DNA of 64,000 nt from Streptomyces geranii (lineage in GTDB: Bacteria; Actinomycetota; Actinomycetes; Streptomycetales; Streptomycetaceae). Both the position numbers and the translations under genes were made by a program. Where the stretch lies: positions 52,851 through 116,850 of the forward strand of contig NZ_PJME01000030.1 of the NCBI RefSeq assembly GCF_002954775.1, written 5' to 3'. The notes beneath the pieces were generated by a model. It saw only the letters and a program-made list of their open reading frames with translations. It did not search any database and was not told where the DNA came from. Positions 1 to 8,378 of the stretch are shown here, in pieces. Each line of letters opens with the position of its first letter. Position 1 is the first letter of the stretch.

Positions 1-338
1 GCGAAGGGTTTGACCAGGTAGTCGTCGCCGCCCCGGGTGAGTCCCGCGACCCGGTCGGCGACTCCGTCACGGGCGGTGAGGAAGACCACGGGCACCATGG
101 TGCCCGACAGCCGCAGCCGGTCGAGCACGGCGAAGCCGTCGAGTCCCGGCAGCATCAGGTCGAGCACCACGATGTCCGGATGGAACTCGGCGGCCCGGGT
201 CAGCGCGTCCTCACCCGAGTAGGCGGTGACCGCCTCCCAGCCCTCGTAGCGGGCGACGGTCGCGACCAGGTCGGCGATGGGCGGATCGTCGTCCACGACG
301 AGGAGTCGTACTTTTTCCACGTGTTCATAGTGCTCCAC
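1..338 (-). CDS. Response regulator, receiver domain (partial, runs off left edge)
   Basis: The visible part is the N-terminal receiver domain of an OmpR/PhoB-like two-component response regulator; the DNA-binding domain and C-terminus lie beyond the window. Directly visible are the acidic triad in LLVVDDDPP, the phospho-acceptor Asp in VVLDLMLPGLDG, the Thr of VVFLTARD, and the conserved Lys in DDYLVKPFA at the window edge. Two in-frame GTG starts are possible, at 338 and 320. The GGAG at 336-333 favours the shorter form and the GGAGG at 360-356 the longer one, so the start is uncertain. The partner histidine kinase is not in view. It is divergent from the ferric reductase operon. Confidence 0.85.
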   Translation of the reverse strand, partial: MEHYEHVEKVRLLVVDDDPPIADLVATVARYEGWEAVTAYSGEDALTRAAEFHPDIVVLDLMLPGLDGFAVLDRLRLSGTMVPVVFLTARDGVADRVAGLTRGGDDYLVKPF

Positions 339-470
339 GTGACTCGCGTGCCATACCTCCGTCCCCTCCCTGCGCGAGATCGATAACAACTTGAAAGTCC
401 AACGACAGCATCCCGACAGCTACCGTCGGTCATGCTCTGTCTCCCCGGACCCGATCAAGGAGCACTGTCC

Positions 471-1808
471 GTGACGACCGTCCAATCGCCCCCCGCGCCC
501 CCCACGGCGATACGACCCAAAGTGGTGGCCCGCACCGGCCTGTACGCCGTGCTGGCCGCCAACGTGGCCGTCGTGACCGTCTTCTTCGCCCAGGCAGGCT
601 TCGCCTCCAACGCGCTGATCGTGATGGGCCGGCTCGCCGGGCTGTACGGCGCCCTCTTCATGGCCTTCCAGCTGGTCCTGGTGGCCCGGCTGCCCTGGCT
701 GGACCACCGGATCGGCATGGACCGGCTGACGTCCTGGCACCGCTGGGTCGGCTTCGGGCTGCTGTGGACGCTGCTGGCGCACGCGGTGTTCATCGTCTTC
801 GGCTACGCCGAGGGCACCAGCATGGGTCCGGTCGACGAGCTGGTGGAGCTGGCCGAGACCACCGAGGGCGTGCTGCGCGCGATCGTCGCCCTCGTCCTGA
901 TCATGATCATCGGCGCGGTCTCCGCGCGCTACGCCCGCCGCCGCCTCGCCTACGAGACCTGGCACTTCATCCACCTCTACACCTACGTGGCCGTGGTCCT
1001 GGCGTTCACGCACCAGGTCGCCGTCGGTACGACGTTCGCCTCGTCGTCGACCGCCACCGCGTACTGGTACGGCCTGTGGGGCGTGGCGCTCGGTTCGGTG
1101 TTCCTGGGCCGGGTGGTGCTCCCCCTGCGCAAGAACCTCCGGCACCAGCTGCGCGTCTCGGCGGTCGTCCCCGAGGCCGACAACGTCGTGTCGATCTACA
1201 TGACCGGCCGTGACCTGGACAAGCTGCCCGCCCGCGCCGGCCAGTTCTTCCTGTGGCGCTTCCTCACCAAGGACCGCTGGTGGCAGGCGAACCCGTTCTC
1301 GCTGTCGGCGGCGCCCGACGGCCGCTCGCTGCGCCTGACGGCGAAGGTGGCGGGCGACGGCACGGCCACCCTCAAGCACATCCCGGTCGGCACCCGCGTC
1401 TTCGCCGAGGGCCCGTACGGCGCCTTCACCTCGATGCACCGCACCCGCCCCGAGGCCGTCCTCATCGCCGGCGGTGTGGGTGTCACGCCGATCCGCGCGC
1501 TGCTTGAGGAGATCCAGGGCCACGCCGTGGTGATCTACCGGGTGGCCAGGGACCAGGACGCCGTCCTGTACGAGGAGCTGCGGGACATCGCCCACGCCAA
1601 GGGTGCCGAGCTGCACCTGGTGTCCGGTCCGGTCGCCCCCGACAAGCTGGCCCCGGCGGAGCTGGCCAAGCTGGTGCCGGACATCACGGACCGTGACATC
1701 TTCCTGTGCGGCCCGCCGCCCATGATGAACGCGGTGCTGCGCAGCCTGCGGGACCTGGGCGTGCCCAGGTCGCAGACCCACTTCGAGCGCTTCAGCCTGG
1801 CCGGATAA
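471..1808 (+). CDS. Ferric reductase-like transmembrane FAD/NAD(P)H oxidoreductase
   Basis: A membrane flavocytochrome of 445 residues. The N-terminal half has several hydrophobic segments with His residues (for example RLTSWHRWVGFG, LAHAVF, ETWHFIHLYTY) that match the haem-binding ferric-reductase-like domain. The C-terminal half is an FAD-binding barrel (AGQFFLWRF, NPFSLS) plus a ferredoxin-reductase-type NAD(P)H domain (IAGGVGVTPIRALLEE, IFLCGPPPMM). It probably passes electrons from cytoplasmic NAD(P)H across the membrane to the FMN-binding protein encoded 13 bp downstream. The GTG start at 471 is preferred because AAGGAG lies at 457-462; an upstream ATG at 432 has no such site. It is first of a three-gene operon with the FMN-binding protein and apbE. 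Confidence 0.92.
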   Translation: MTTVQSPPAPPTAIRPKVVARTGLYAVLAANVAVVTVFFAQAGFASNALIVMGRLAGLYGALFMAFQLVLVARLPWLDHRIGMDRLTSWHRWVGFGLLWTLLAHAVFIVFGYAEGTSMGPVDELVELAETTEGVLRAIVALVLIMIIGAVSARYARRRLAYETWHFIHLYTYVAVVLAFTHQVAVGTTFASSSTATAYWYGLWGVALGSVFLGRVVLPLRKNLRHQLRVSAVVPEADNVVSIYMTGRDLDKLPARAGQFFLWRFLTKDRWWQANPFSLSAAPDGRSLRLTAKVAGDGTATLKHIPVGTRVFAEGPYGAFTSMHRTRPEAVLIAGGVGVTPIRALLEEIQGHAVVIYRVARDQDAVLYEELRDIAHAKGAELHLVSGPVAPDKLAPAELAKLVPDITDRDIFLCGPPPMMNAVLRSLRDLGVPRSQTHFERFSLAG

Positions 1809-1821
1809 GAGGATCAACGTC

Positions 1822-2562
1822 GTGAAACGAGCACTTCCCGTACTGGTCCTGAGCATCGCGGGCCTGGTCCCCGTCTGGCTCTACCAGCCGTCACTGGGTG
1901 TCACGTCCTCCGAGGCCTCGACCCCCGTCACGACGCCGTCCGCGTCGTCGTCCGCCGCTTCGGGCTCCTCGGGCACGTCGTCGACGGTCGTCCAGGGCAC
2001 GACCGTGGCCACCGAGAAGGGCGACGTCCAGGTCGAGGTCACCTTCGCGGGGACGAAGATCACCTCGGTGCGGATGCTGAAGCAGCCGAACCACCCGCAG
2101 ACGACGGCCGCCGTCCCGGTCCTGATCAAGGAGACCCTCACGGCGCAGAGCGCGGACATCGACACGGTGTCAGGCGCGACGATCACCAGCGACGGCTACC
2201 GGGAGTCCCTCCAGGCCGCGATCGACTCCCAGGCGGATGCCGCAGCGTCGTCCCCGTCGCCCTCCGCGTCCGCGTCCACCTCGGCCCCGGCCGAGGAGTC
2301 CGCGTCGCAGACCGTCCAGGGCACGGCGGTGGACACCGAGAAGGGCACCGTGCAGGTCGAGGTGACCTTCGAGGGCGACACGATCGCGTCCGTGAAGATG
2401 CTCCAGCAGCCGAACCACCCGCAGACCACGGCGGCCGTGCCGGTGCTGATCGAGGAGACCCTCGCGGCGCAGAGCGCGGACATCGACACGGTGTCGGGTG
2501 CGACCATCACGAGCGACGGCTACAAGGAGTCCCTCCAGGCCGCGATCGACGCGAAGGGCTGA
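1822..2562 (+). CDS. Exported protein with two FMN-binding (flavinylated) domains
   Basis: A 246-residue protein with an N-terminal hydrophobic signal or anchor (residues 3-20), a Ser/Thr-rich linker, and two tandem FMN-binding domains at about 55-138 and 163-246. The domains are almost identical, offset by 108 residues, and each ends in DTVSGATITSDGY. The Thr of each SGAT (T120 and T228) is the predicted site of covalent FMN attachment by ApbE, as known for this family in NqrC/RnfG-like proteins. A second Ser/Ala/Pro linker (about 139-162) joins the domains. It lies between the membrane flavocytochrome and ApbE, so it is likely the extracytoplasmic electron acceptor. The final substrate is unknown. 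Confidence 0.9.
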   Translation: MKRALPVLVLSIAGLVPVWLYQPSLGVTSSEASTPVTTPSASSSAASGSSGTSSTVVQGTTVATEKGDVQVEVTFAGTKITSVRMLKQPNHPQTTAAVPVLIKETLTAQSADIDTVSGATITSDGYRESLQAAIDSQADAAASSPSPSASASTSAPAEESASQTVQGTAVDTEKGTVQVEVTFEGDTIASVKMLQQPNHPQTTAAVPVLIEETLAAQSADIDTVSGATITSDGYKESLQAAIDAKG

Positions 2563-2566
2563 GCGG

Positions 2567-3289
2567 ATGCGGCGCGTCGAACACATCATGGGGTTCCCGA
2601 TCTCGCTGCGCATCGACGACGAGAACGCCCCGGCGGAGGCGGCCGACGCCGTGTTCGCCTGGCTCCACGAGGTCGACGCGCGCTTCAGCCCCTTCAAGGA
2701 CGACAGCGAGGTCTCCCGCCTGGACCGGGGCGAGCTGGAGCCCGCCGACCTGAGCGCGGACCTCACGGAGGTGCTCGCCCTGTGCGAGGAGTACCGGATC
2801 GCGACGAAGGGCGCCTTCGACGTACGGCTGCCCGGCCGGGGCCTCGATCCGTGCGCGATGGTGAAGGGCTGGGCGGTACAGCGGGCGGCGGATCTGCTGA
2901 CGGCGGCGGGCGTACGGACGTACTGCCTCAACGCCGGCGGTGACGTGGTCGCCGCAGGACGCCCCTGGCGAGTGGGGGTACGACACCCCGAGCACGCCGA
3001 CCAGCTGTGCACGGTACTGGAGCTGACGGAGGGCGGCGTGGCGACGTCGGCCCGCTACGAGCGAGGCGACCACATCCTCGACGGCCGCACGGGCCTCCCG
3101 GCGACGGGCCTGCTGAGCCTGACCGTCGTGGCCGCCACACTCACCGAGGCGGACGCCACGGCGACGGCGGCGTTCGCGATGGGCGCGGAGGGCGTCGGCT
3201 GGGCCGCCGCGCGCAAGGGCTGCGAGGTGTTCGCGGTGGACACCGACCGGCAGGTGTCGCGGACGCCGGGGTTCCCGGTGGCCGCCTGA
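2567..3289 (+). CDS. apbE: FAD:protein FMN transferase ApbE
   Basis: A 240-residue ApbE-family flavin transferase that moves FMN from FAD onto Thr of SGAT motifs in partner proteins. Visible family features are MGFPISLRI near the N-terminus, CLNAGGDV, DHILDGRTG and EADATATAAFAMG, the last two holding the metal/FAD ligands. The ATG at 2567 lies 4 bp after the stop of the FMN-binding protein, and GAAGGG overlaps the end of that gene. No signal peptide is visible, so the enzyme may act in the cytoplasm before export or leave by another route. Its obvious substrate is the neighbouring double FMN-binding protein. Confidence 0.93.
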   Translation: MRRVEHIMGFPISLRIDDENAPAEAADAVFAWLHEVDARFSPFKDDSEVSRLDRGELEPADLSADLTEVLALCEEYRIATKGAFDVRLPGRGLDPCAMVKGWAVQRAADLLTAAGVRTYCLNAGGDVVAAGRPWRVGVRHPEHADQLCTVLELTEGGVATSARYERGDHILDGRTGLPATGLLSLTVVAATLTEADATATAAFAMGAEGVGWAAARKGCEVFAVDTDRQVSRTPGFPVAA

Positions 3290-3318
3290 GAGCCTTGCTT
3301 GTTCTCGTACGTCCATGA

Positions 3319-3349
3319 GGGCGCCCTCCGTTGTCGACGGTGGGCGCCC
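3319..3349. terminator. Hairpin between convergent genes
   Basis: GGGCGCCCTCCGT and ACGGTGGGCGCCC pair at 12 of 13 positions around a 5-nt loop. It lies between the ends of apbE (+) and the MBL hydrolase (-), so it is a likely bidirectional terminator. Confidence 0.6.
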
Positions 3350-3374
3350 ACTGGCGTGCGGGGTGGTGGTGGGG

Positions 3375-4004
3375 TCAGTGGCCCCGGGTGATCCACTCCT
3401 CCAGGTGCGGTGCCTCGGCGCCGATGGTGGTGGGGTCGCCGTGCCCGGTGAGGACCTTCGTCTCGGGCGGGAGGGCGAGCAGCCGGTCCCGGATCGAGTC
3501 GATGATCGTCGGGAAGTGGGAGTAGGAGCGGCCGGTGGCGCCCGGGCCCCCGTTGAAGAGGGTGTCGCCGGTGAAGACGGTGCCGAGACCGGGGTCGTAG
3601 AGGCAGACGGCGCCGGGTGCGTGTCCGGGCGTGTGCAGGACGGTCAGATCGGCACCGGCGGCCTCGATGACCTGGCCGTCGGCGAGCCATGCGTCGGGGT
3701 CGCGGTCCGGGTGGGTCTGCTTCCACAGGGGCAGGTCGTCGCGGTGCAGCCAGATGGTGGCGCCGGTGCGCTCGGCGAGCGCGGGGGCCGCGTCGATGTG
3801 GTCGTTGTGCGCGTGGGTGCAGATGATCGCGGTCAGCCGCCGGTCGCCGAGAGCCTCGGCGATGGCGTCGGCGTCATGGGCGGCGTCGATGACGATCGCC
3901 TCGTGGTCGTCGCCGACGATCCACACGTTGTTGTCGACGTCCCAGGTGCCGCCGTCAAGGCTGAACTGACCTGAGGTGACGAGTCGTTCGACACGGGCGG
4001 CCAT
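3375..4004 (-). CDS. MBL-fold metallo-hydrolase paired with mycothiol dehydrogenase
   Basis: A 209-residue metallo-beta-lactamase-fold hydrolase of the glyoxalase-II type. The metal motif is THAHNDHID, followed by LHTPGHAPG, FTGDTLFNGG and LTGHGDPT, so all zinc ligands appear present. Its ATG overlaps the TGA of the upstream S-(hydroxymethyl)mycothiol dehydrogenase gene (ATGA-type overlap), which indicates translational coupling. By inference it hydrolyses the S-formylmycothiol or other mycothiol thioester made by that dehydrogenase, completing formaldehyde oxidation. The substrate cannot be read from the sequence. Confidence 0.88.
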   Translation of the reverse strand: MAARVERLVTSGQFSLDGGTWDVDNNVWIVGDDHEAIVIDAAHDADAIAEALGDRRLTAIICTHAHNDHIDAAPALAERTGATIWLHRDDLPLWKQTHPDRDPDAWLADGQVIEAAGADLTVLHTPGHAPGAVCLYDPGLGTVFTGDTLFNGGPGATGRSYSHFPTIIDSIRDRLLALPPETKVLTGHGDPTTIGAEAPHLEEWITRGH

Positions 4005-5089
4005 CAGAACACCACCACCGAACGCAGGACGTCGCCGCCGTGCATCCGCTCGAACGCCTGCTCAACCTCGTCGAGTTGGATGGTCTCCGTGACGAACTTC
4101 GCGAGGTCCAGGCGGCCTTGGAGGTGCAGGTCGATGAGCATCGGGAAGTCACGGGAGGGCAGGCAGTCGCCGTACCAGGACGACTTGAGCGAGCCGCCGC
4201 GTCCGAAGACGTCGATCAGCGGCAGTTCGAGCTTCATGTCGGGCGTGGGCACACCGACCAGGACGACGGTTCCGGCCAGGTCGCGGGCGTAGAAAGCCTG
4301 CTTGTAGGTCTCCGGACGGCCGACCGCCTCGATGACGACGTCGGCGCCGAAGCCGCCGGTGAGTTCCTGGATCGCCGCGACGGGGTCGGTCTCCTTGGAG
4401 TTGACCGTGTGCGTGGCGCCCATCGTGCGGGCCGTGGTGAGCTTCCGGTCGTCGATGTCGACGGCGATGATCTTCGCAGCACCGGCGAGGTTGGCCCCGG
4501 CGATGGCGGCGTCCCCGACTCCGCCGCAGCCGATGACGGCGACGGTGTCACCGCGCCCCACGTTCCCGGTGTTGATGGCGGCACCAATCCCGGCCATCAC
4601 GCCACACCCCAGCAGCCCGGCGACAGCGGGCGAGACGGCCGGGTCGACCTTGGTGCACTGCCCGGCGGCGACCAGGGTCTTCTCGGCGAAGGCGCCGATA
4701 CCGAGAGCGGGGGACAGCTCGGTGCCGTCGGTGAGGGTCATCTTCTGCTTGGCGTTGTGGGTGTTGAAGCAGTACCAGGGGCGACCGCGCAGACAGGCCC
4801 GACAATTCCCGCAGACGGCACGCCAGTTGAGGATGACGAAGTCACCGGGGGCGACATCGGTGACCCCCTCGCCCACCGACTCGACGATGCCCGCCGCCTC
4901 GTGGCCGAGCAGGAAGGGGAAGTCGTCGTTGATCCCGCCCTGCTTGTAGTGCAGGTCCGTGTGGCACACCCCGCAGGCCTGGATCTGGACCACGGCCTCG
5001 CCGGGACCGGGGTCGGGCACGACGATCGTCTCGACCCGCACCGGTTCGTTCCTGCCCGGTGCGATCACGCCGCGTACTTCCTGCGCCAT
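4004..5089 (-). CDS. mscR: S-(hydroxymethyl)mycothiol dehydrogenase
   Basis: A 361-residue zinc-dependent class III-type alcohol dehydrogenase, NAD-linked, which oxidises the formaldehyde-mycothiol adduct. Visible are the catalytic-zinc segment ACGVCHTDLHY, GHEAAGIVESVGEGV, the structural-zinc cysteines in CGNCRACLRGRPWYC, and the Rossmann motif VIGCGGVGDAA. The close fit to the actinobacterial mycothiol-dependent group, rather than glutathione-dependent ones, is family knowledge. The ATG at 5089 is preferred over the in-frame ATG at 5107 because GGAAGGG sits about 9 nt upstream of it. It is coupled to the MBL hydrolase downstream. Confidence 0.9.
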   Translation of the reverse strand: MAQEVRGVIAPGRNEPVRVETIVVPDPGPGEAVVQIQACGVCHTDLHYKQGGINDDFPFLLGHEAAGIVESVGEGVTDVAPGDFVILNWRAVCGNCRACLRGRPWYCFNTHNAKQKMTLTDGTELSPALGIGAFAEKTLVAAGQCTKVDPAVSPAVAGLLGCGVMAGIGAAINTGNVGRGDTVAVIGCGGVGDAAIAGANLAGAAKIIAVDIDDRKLTTARTMGATHTVNSKETDPVAAIQELTGGFGADVVIEAVGRPETYKQAFYARDLAGTVVLVGVPTPDMKLELPLIDVFGRGGSLKSSWYGDCLPSRDFPMLIDLHLQGRLDLAKFVTETIQLDEVEQAFERMHGGDVLRSVVVF

Positions 5090-5188
5090 GGTGCTGAACC
5101 CTTCCATCGGCCAATGTTCGGTTCTTCCCTCCGACCCTACGCGCGACTGATCGGTAACGCCGCGCCCACGGCCGAGCCAGCTTCTTGG

Positions 5189-5204
5189 ATACCCCCGGGG
5201 GTAC
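5189..5204. promoter_or_regulatory. CsoR/CstR-type operator 1
   Basis: ATACCCCCGGGGGTAC is a near-perfect palindrome of the type bound by CsoR-family repressors. A second copy starts exactly 35 bp downstream, and a third precedes the local CsoR-family gene. Confidence 0.75.
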
Positions 5205-5223
5205 CTCTGCTACGGTGTCGAAT

Positions 5224-5239
5224 ATACCCCCGGGGGTAA
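5224..5239. promoter_or_regulatory. CsoR/CstR-type operator 2
   Basis: ATACCCCCGGGGGTAA lies 64 bp upstream of the persulfide dioxygenase start. Together with operator 1 it probably overlaps the promoter of the sulfur operon and binds the repressor encoded at 8379-8666. Confidence 0.78.
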
Positions 5240-5303
5240 TTTTCAGAACGCTGTACGAGCTACGAGCTACGAGTTACCAGTACGGAGAGGGAGGAGTGCC
5301 GCC

Positions 5304-7469
5304 ATGTACTTCGTCGACCGCATCGAGGTGCCGGGGCTCGGCAACCGCGGCTATCTGGCGGGCGGGCCGCACCGGGCCGTGGTGGTCGATCCGCCACGGG
5401 ACATCGACCGGGTGATCGAGGCCGCCGCCAGGCGGGGCGTGCGCGTCGGGCATGTCGTCGAGACGCACGTGCACAACGACTACGTCACCGGGGGCCTGGA
5501 ACTGGCCCGGATCACGGGGGCCGCGTATCTGGTCCCGGCGGGTGCGCGGGTCGCGTACGACAGGGTGCCGGTGACGGACGGGGACAGTGTGGAGGTGGAG
5601 GAGGGGCTGGCGCTGCGGGCGCTGGCCACGCCCGGGCACACCCCGCACCACACCGCGTACGTCCTGGAGGCGGACGGGCTGCCGGTGGCCGTGTTCACGG
5701 GCGGTTCGCTGCTGATCGGTACGGTCGGCCGGCCGGACCTGGTGGAGCCGAGGCTCACCGGGGAGTTGGCCCGGGCGCAGCACGCCTCGGCACAGCGGCT
5801 GGCGGCCGAACTCCCGGACGGGACGGCGGTACTACCCACGCACGGCTTCGGCAGCTTCTGCTCGGCGCGAGCCGCGGCGGGCGACGACGAGACGACGATC
5901 GGCCGGGAACGCGTGGCGAACGAGGCGCTGGTCAAGGACGCGGACACGTTCGTCGCGGAGCTGCTGGCAGGGCTCGACGACGTGCCCGCGTACTACGCGC
6001 ACATGGGCCCACTGAACGCGGCGGGCCCGTCCCCCGTCGACCTGACTCCGCCGGCCCGGGCGGACGCGGCGGAGATCGCGGCGCGACTGGCGGCCGGGGA
6101 GTGGGTGGTGGACCTGCGCAACAGGGTCGCGTTCGCGGAGGGCCACGTGGCCGGCTCCCTGAACTTCGAGGCAGCGGGCCAGCTCGCAACGTACCTGGCG
6201 TGGCTACTCCCGTGGGGCAAGCCGGTGACACTGCTCGCGGAGTCGGCGAGTCAACTGGCGGCGGCACAGAGGGAGTTGACCCGGGTCGGCATCGACCGCC
6301 CGGCGGCTGCGGCGACGGGCTCGCCGGAGGGTTGGCTGCGCCCGGGGGAACGGGCGCGCAGCTTTGGGCGAGGGACGTTCGCGGACTTGGCGTTGCGGGT
6401 TGGTGGGAGTGGGCGGGGGTTGGTGGGGGCGGATCAGGAGGGGGCTGTTGGCAACTCCCTGTACAGCGCCGCAGACACGCGACACCTGGGCGAGCAGCCG
6501 CCCTCCACAGCCGCCGACCAGGGGACCCACCTCGTGGACGCCCAGCGGAAGTTGGTGAGCGCCGACATCGACTCGGCGGGCCGGGTGCACGAGCAGGTCG
6601 TCGTGCTGGACGTGCGGCGGGACTCCGAGCGGGCCGGTGGCTATATCGCGGGCTCGCTCCACATCCCGCTCCACCAACTCCGCGACCGGCTCACCGAGAT
6701 ACCCGGCGGAACGGTGTGGGTGCACTGCGCGGGCGGTATGCGGGCCGCGACAGCCGCCTCGCTGCTGGACGCGGCGGGGCGCGTGGTCGTCGCCGTCGAC
6801 GACGGCTTCGCCGGTGCCCGTGAGGCGGGGCTGCCCATGGCCCGGATCACACCGGCCGAGGCCCACGAACACACGGGCGCGAACGGGACGGCCGTACTCC
6901 TGGACGTCCGCGAGGCGGAGGAATGGGCTGCCGGGCACGCCGCCGACGCGGTGCACGCCCCGCTGTCGGCACTGACGGCCGGTGCCGCGCTTCCGGGGCC
7001 CGCGCGAGACCGCCCGCTGGTCGCCATCTGCCGCTCCGGCAAGCGCTCCCGCGAGGCCATGGCCCTGCTCACGGCGCGCGGCGCCCAGGTCTCGGACGTG
7101 CTCGGCGGGATGGCCGCGTGGGCGGCGGCTGGCTTGCCGATGGCGACCGGAGGGGCTGGGGTGGTTGACGGTCGCATGTCGACCGGCGAGCCCACGATGG
7201 CTGCAGAACCCGCGCCGGCCGAAGAGTCCGCGGTTCCCGAGGGCCTCACACTGACCGACGGACCCACGGTGACCGCCGGGACCGTACTGACCGACGAGCC
7301 CTTGGTGGACGCGGGGCCTGGGGTGGCCGAAGAGTCACTCCCGGCCAAGGAGTCGGTCTCGGCCGGAGAGCCAGGTACGGCAGGCTGCCGGACCGCAGCC
7401 GGAAGTCGAGCCGACGCCCCACGCCAACCCCTCCCGGACTCCACCGCCGACCACGGGCCGGCCGCGTGA
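5304..7469 (+). CDS. MBL-fold persulfide dioxygenase fused to three rhodanese-like domains
   Basis: A 721-residue CstB-like sulfur enzyme. Residues 1-205 form an ETHE1-type MBL dioxygenase (THVHNDYVTGG, ATPGHTPHHT, LPTHGFGS) predicted to oxidise low-molecular-weight persulfides to sulfite. A first rhodanese-like domain (about 255-345) has lost its Cys (VTLLAES). Two later rhodanese domains keep active-site Cys: C475 in VHCAGGMRAA and C576 in ICRSGKRSRE. The last 110 residues are a low-complexity Glu/Thr/Pro/Gly-rich tail with no recognised fold. GGAGG precedes the ATG, and the stop overlaps the GTG of the TauE gene. Two CstR-type operators lie upstream, so induction by sulfide or persulfide stress is expected. 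The domain count is larger than in S. aureus CstB. Confidence 0.9.
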   Translation: MYFVDRIEVPGLGNRGYLAGGPHRAVVVDPPRDIDRVIEAAARRGVRVGHVVETHVHNDYVTGGLELARITGAAYLVPAGARVAYDRVPVTDGDSVEVEEGLALRALATPGHTPHHTAYVLEADGLPVAVFTGGSLLIGTVGRPDLVEPRLTGELARAQHASAQRLAAELPDGTAVLPTHGFGSFCSARAAAGDDETTIGRERVANEALVKDADTFVAELLAGLDDVPAYYAHMGPLNAAGPSPVDLTPPARADAAEIAARLAAGEWVVDLRNRVAFAEGHVAGSLNFEAAGQLATYLAWLLPWGKPVTLLAESASQLAAAQRELTRVGIDRPAAAATGSPEGWLRPGERARSFGRGTFADLALRVGGSGRGLVGADQEGAVGNSLYSAADTRHLGEQPPSTAADQGTHLVDAQRKLVSADIDSAGRVHEQVVVLDVRRDSERAGGYIAGSLHIPLHQLRDRLTEIPGGTVWVHCAGGMRAATAASLLDAAGRVVVAVDDGFAGAREAGLPMARITPAEAHEHTGANGTAVLLDVREAEEWAAGHAADAVHAPLSALTAGAALPGPARDRPLVAICRSGKRSREAMALLTARGAQVSDVLGGMAAWAAAGLPMATGGAGVVDGRMSTGEPTMAAEPAPAEESAVPEGLTLTDGPTVTAGTVLTDEPLVDAGPGVAEESLPAKESVSAGEPGTAGCRTAAGSRADAPRQPLPDSTADHGPAA

Positions 7470-8212
7470 GCGTGGTCGTTCTCGCCCTGGTCGCCGGAGC
7501 GGTGACCGGTATCGCGCTGGGGGCTCTCGGAGGTGGCGGCAGTGTGCTGGCCGTGCCCGCGTTGATCTATCTGCTCGGGTTCACCCCGGCTGCGGCCACC
7601 ACCGCGAGCCTCGCCGTCGTCACCGTCACCTCCGCCACCGCGCTCGCCGCGCACGCCCGTGCCGGCACCGTCGAGTGGCGGGCCGGTGCCCTGTTCGCGG
7701 CGGCGGGACTCGTGCCCGCGACGCTCGGCGGCGCCGTCAGCGGCTACGCCCCGCCCGCCCTCCTCACCGGCGCGTTCGCAGTGATCGCCGCGCTCGCCGC
7801 GTACCGCATGCTGCACCCCTCGGCCTCTCTGCGGGAAGGCGTGCCGGTACGCCCCCTTCAGGTCGCCCGGGCGGGCGCGGGGCTCGGCGCGGTGACCGGC
7901 GTACTGGGCGTGGGCGGCGGTTTTCTCGCCGTACCTGCGCTCGTGAACGTCGTCGGACTGCGGATGCGAGCCGCCGTAGGGACGAGCCTGCTCGTCATCA
8001 CCGTCAACTCGCTGGCCGCGCTGCTCGCCCGGGCCGGCACGGCGACCCCCGTCGACTGGGCACTGGTCGCCCCCTTCGCCGGGGCCGCGATCCTCGGCGC
8101 GTGGGACGGAAAGCGGCTCGCGGGCCGGGTCTCCGGGAGCCGGCTCCAGCGGATCTTCGCCTGGGTACTGCTCGCGGTGGCGCTCTTCATGCTGGCCGAC
8201 GCGATGACATGA
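7466..8212 (+). CDS. TauE/SafE-family sulfite/anion exporter
   Basis: A 248-residue integral membrane protein with about eight hydrophobic segments and the internal two-fold repeat typical of TauE/SafE transporters. The repeated motif is GALGGGGSVLAVPALIYLLG near the N-terminus and GVLGVGGGFLAVPALVNVVG in the second half. It overlaps the persulfide dioxygenase gene by 4 bp (GTGA), so it is translationally coupled. The likely role is export of sulfite or thiosulfate made by the upstream enzyme; this is inferred from context. Confidence 0.9.
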   Translation: MSVVVLALVAGAVTGIALGALGGGGSVLAVPALIYLLGFTPAAATTASLAVVTVTSATALAAHARAGTVEWRAGALFAAAGLVPATLGGAVSGYAPPALLTGAFAVIAALAAYRMLHPSASLREGVPVRPLQVARAGAGLGAVTGVLGVGGGFLAVPALVNVVGLRMRAAVGTSLLVITVNSLAALLARAGTATPVDWALVAPFAGAAILGAWDGKRLAGRVSGSRLQRIFAWVLLAVALFMLADAMT

Positions 8213-8378
8213 CAAGACGCCACATGACATGACTGTCTGACCACCAGATGAACAGACGACCAGATCGCCGGACCGTCACACCGTCCGACGACCGAGCCGC
8301 CGAGCCGCCGAGGTATCAAGCCACCCAACCCCAGCGACAGGGGAAGCCCCCGCCCTCCAACCAACCCCCCGAACAAAC

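Noticed and set aside
432..470. Upstream ATG extension of the ferric reductase
   Set aside because: No ribosome site before it, whereas AAGGAG precedes the GTG at 471; the added residues do not match the family.
420..1856. Long minus-strand frame opposite the ferric reductase
   Set aside because: It is His/Gln/Arg-rich, has no ribosome site and is the antisense shadow of the flavocytochrome gene.
5189..5239. Copper-responsive CsoR operators
   Set aside because: The local repressor lacks the copper-ligand His and the operon encodes sulfur enzymes, so a persulfide-type regulon is the better reading.
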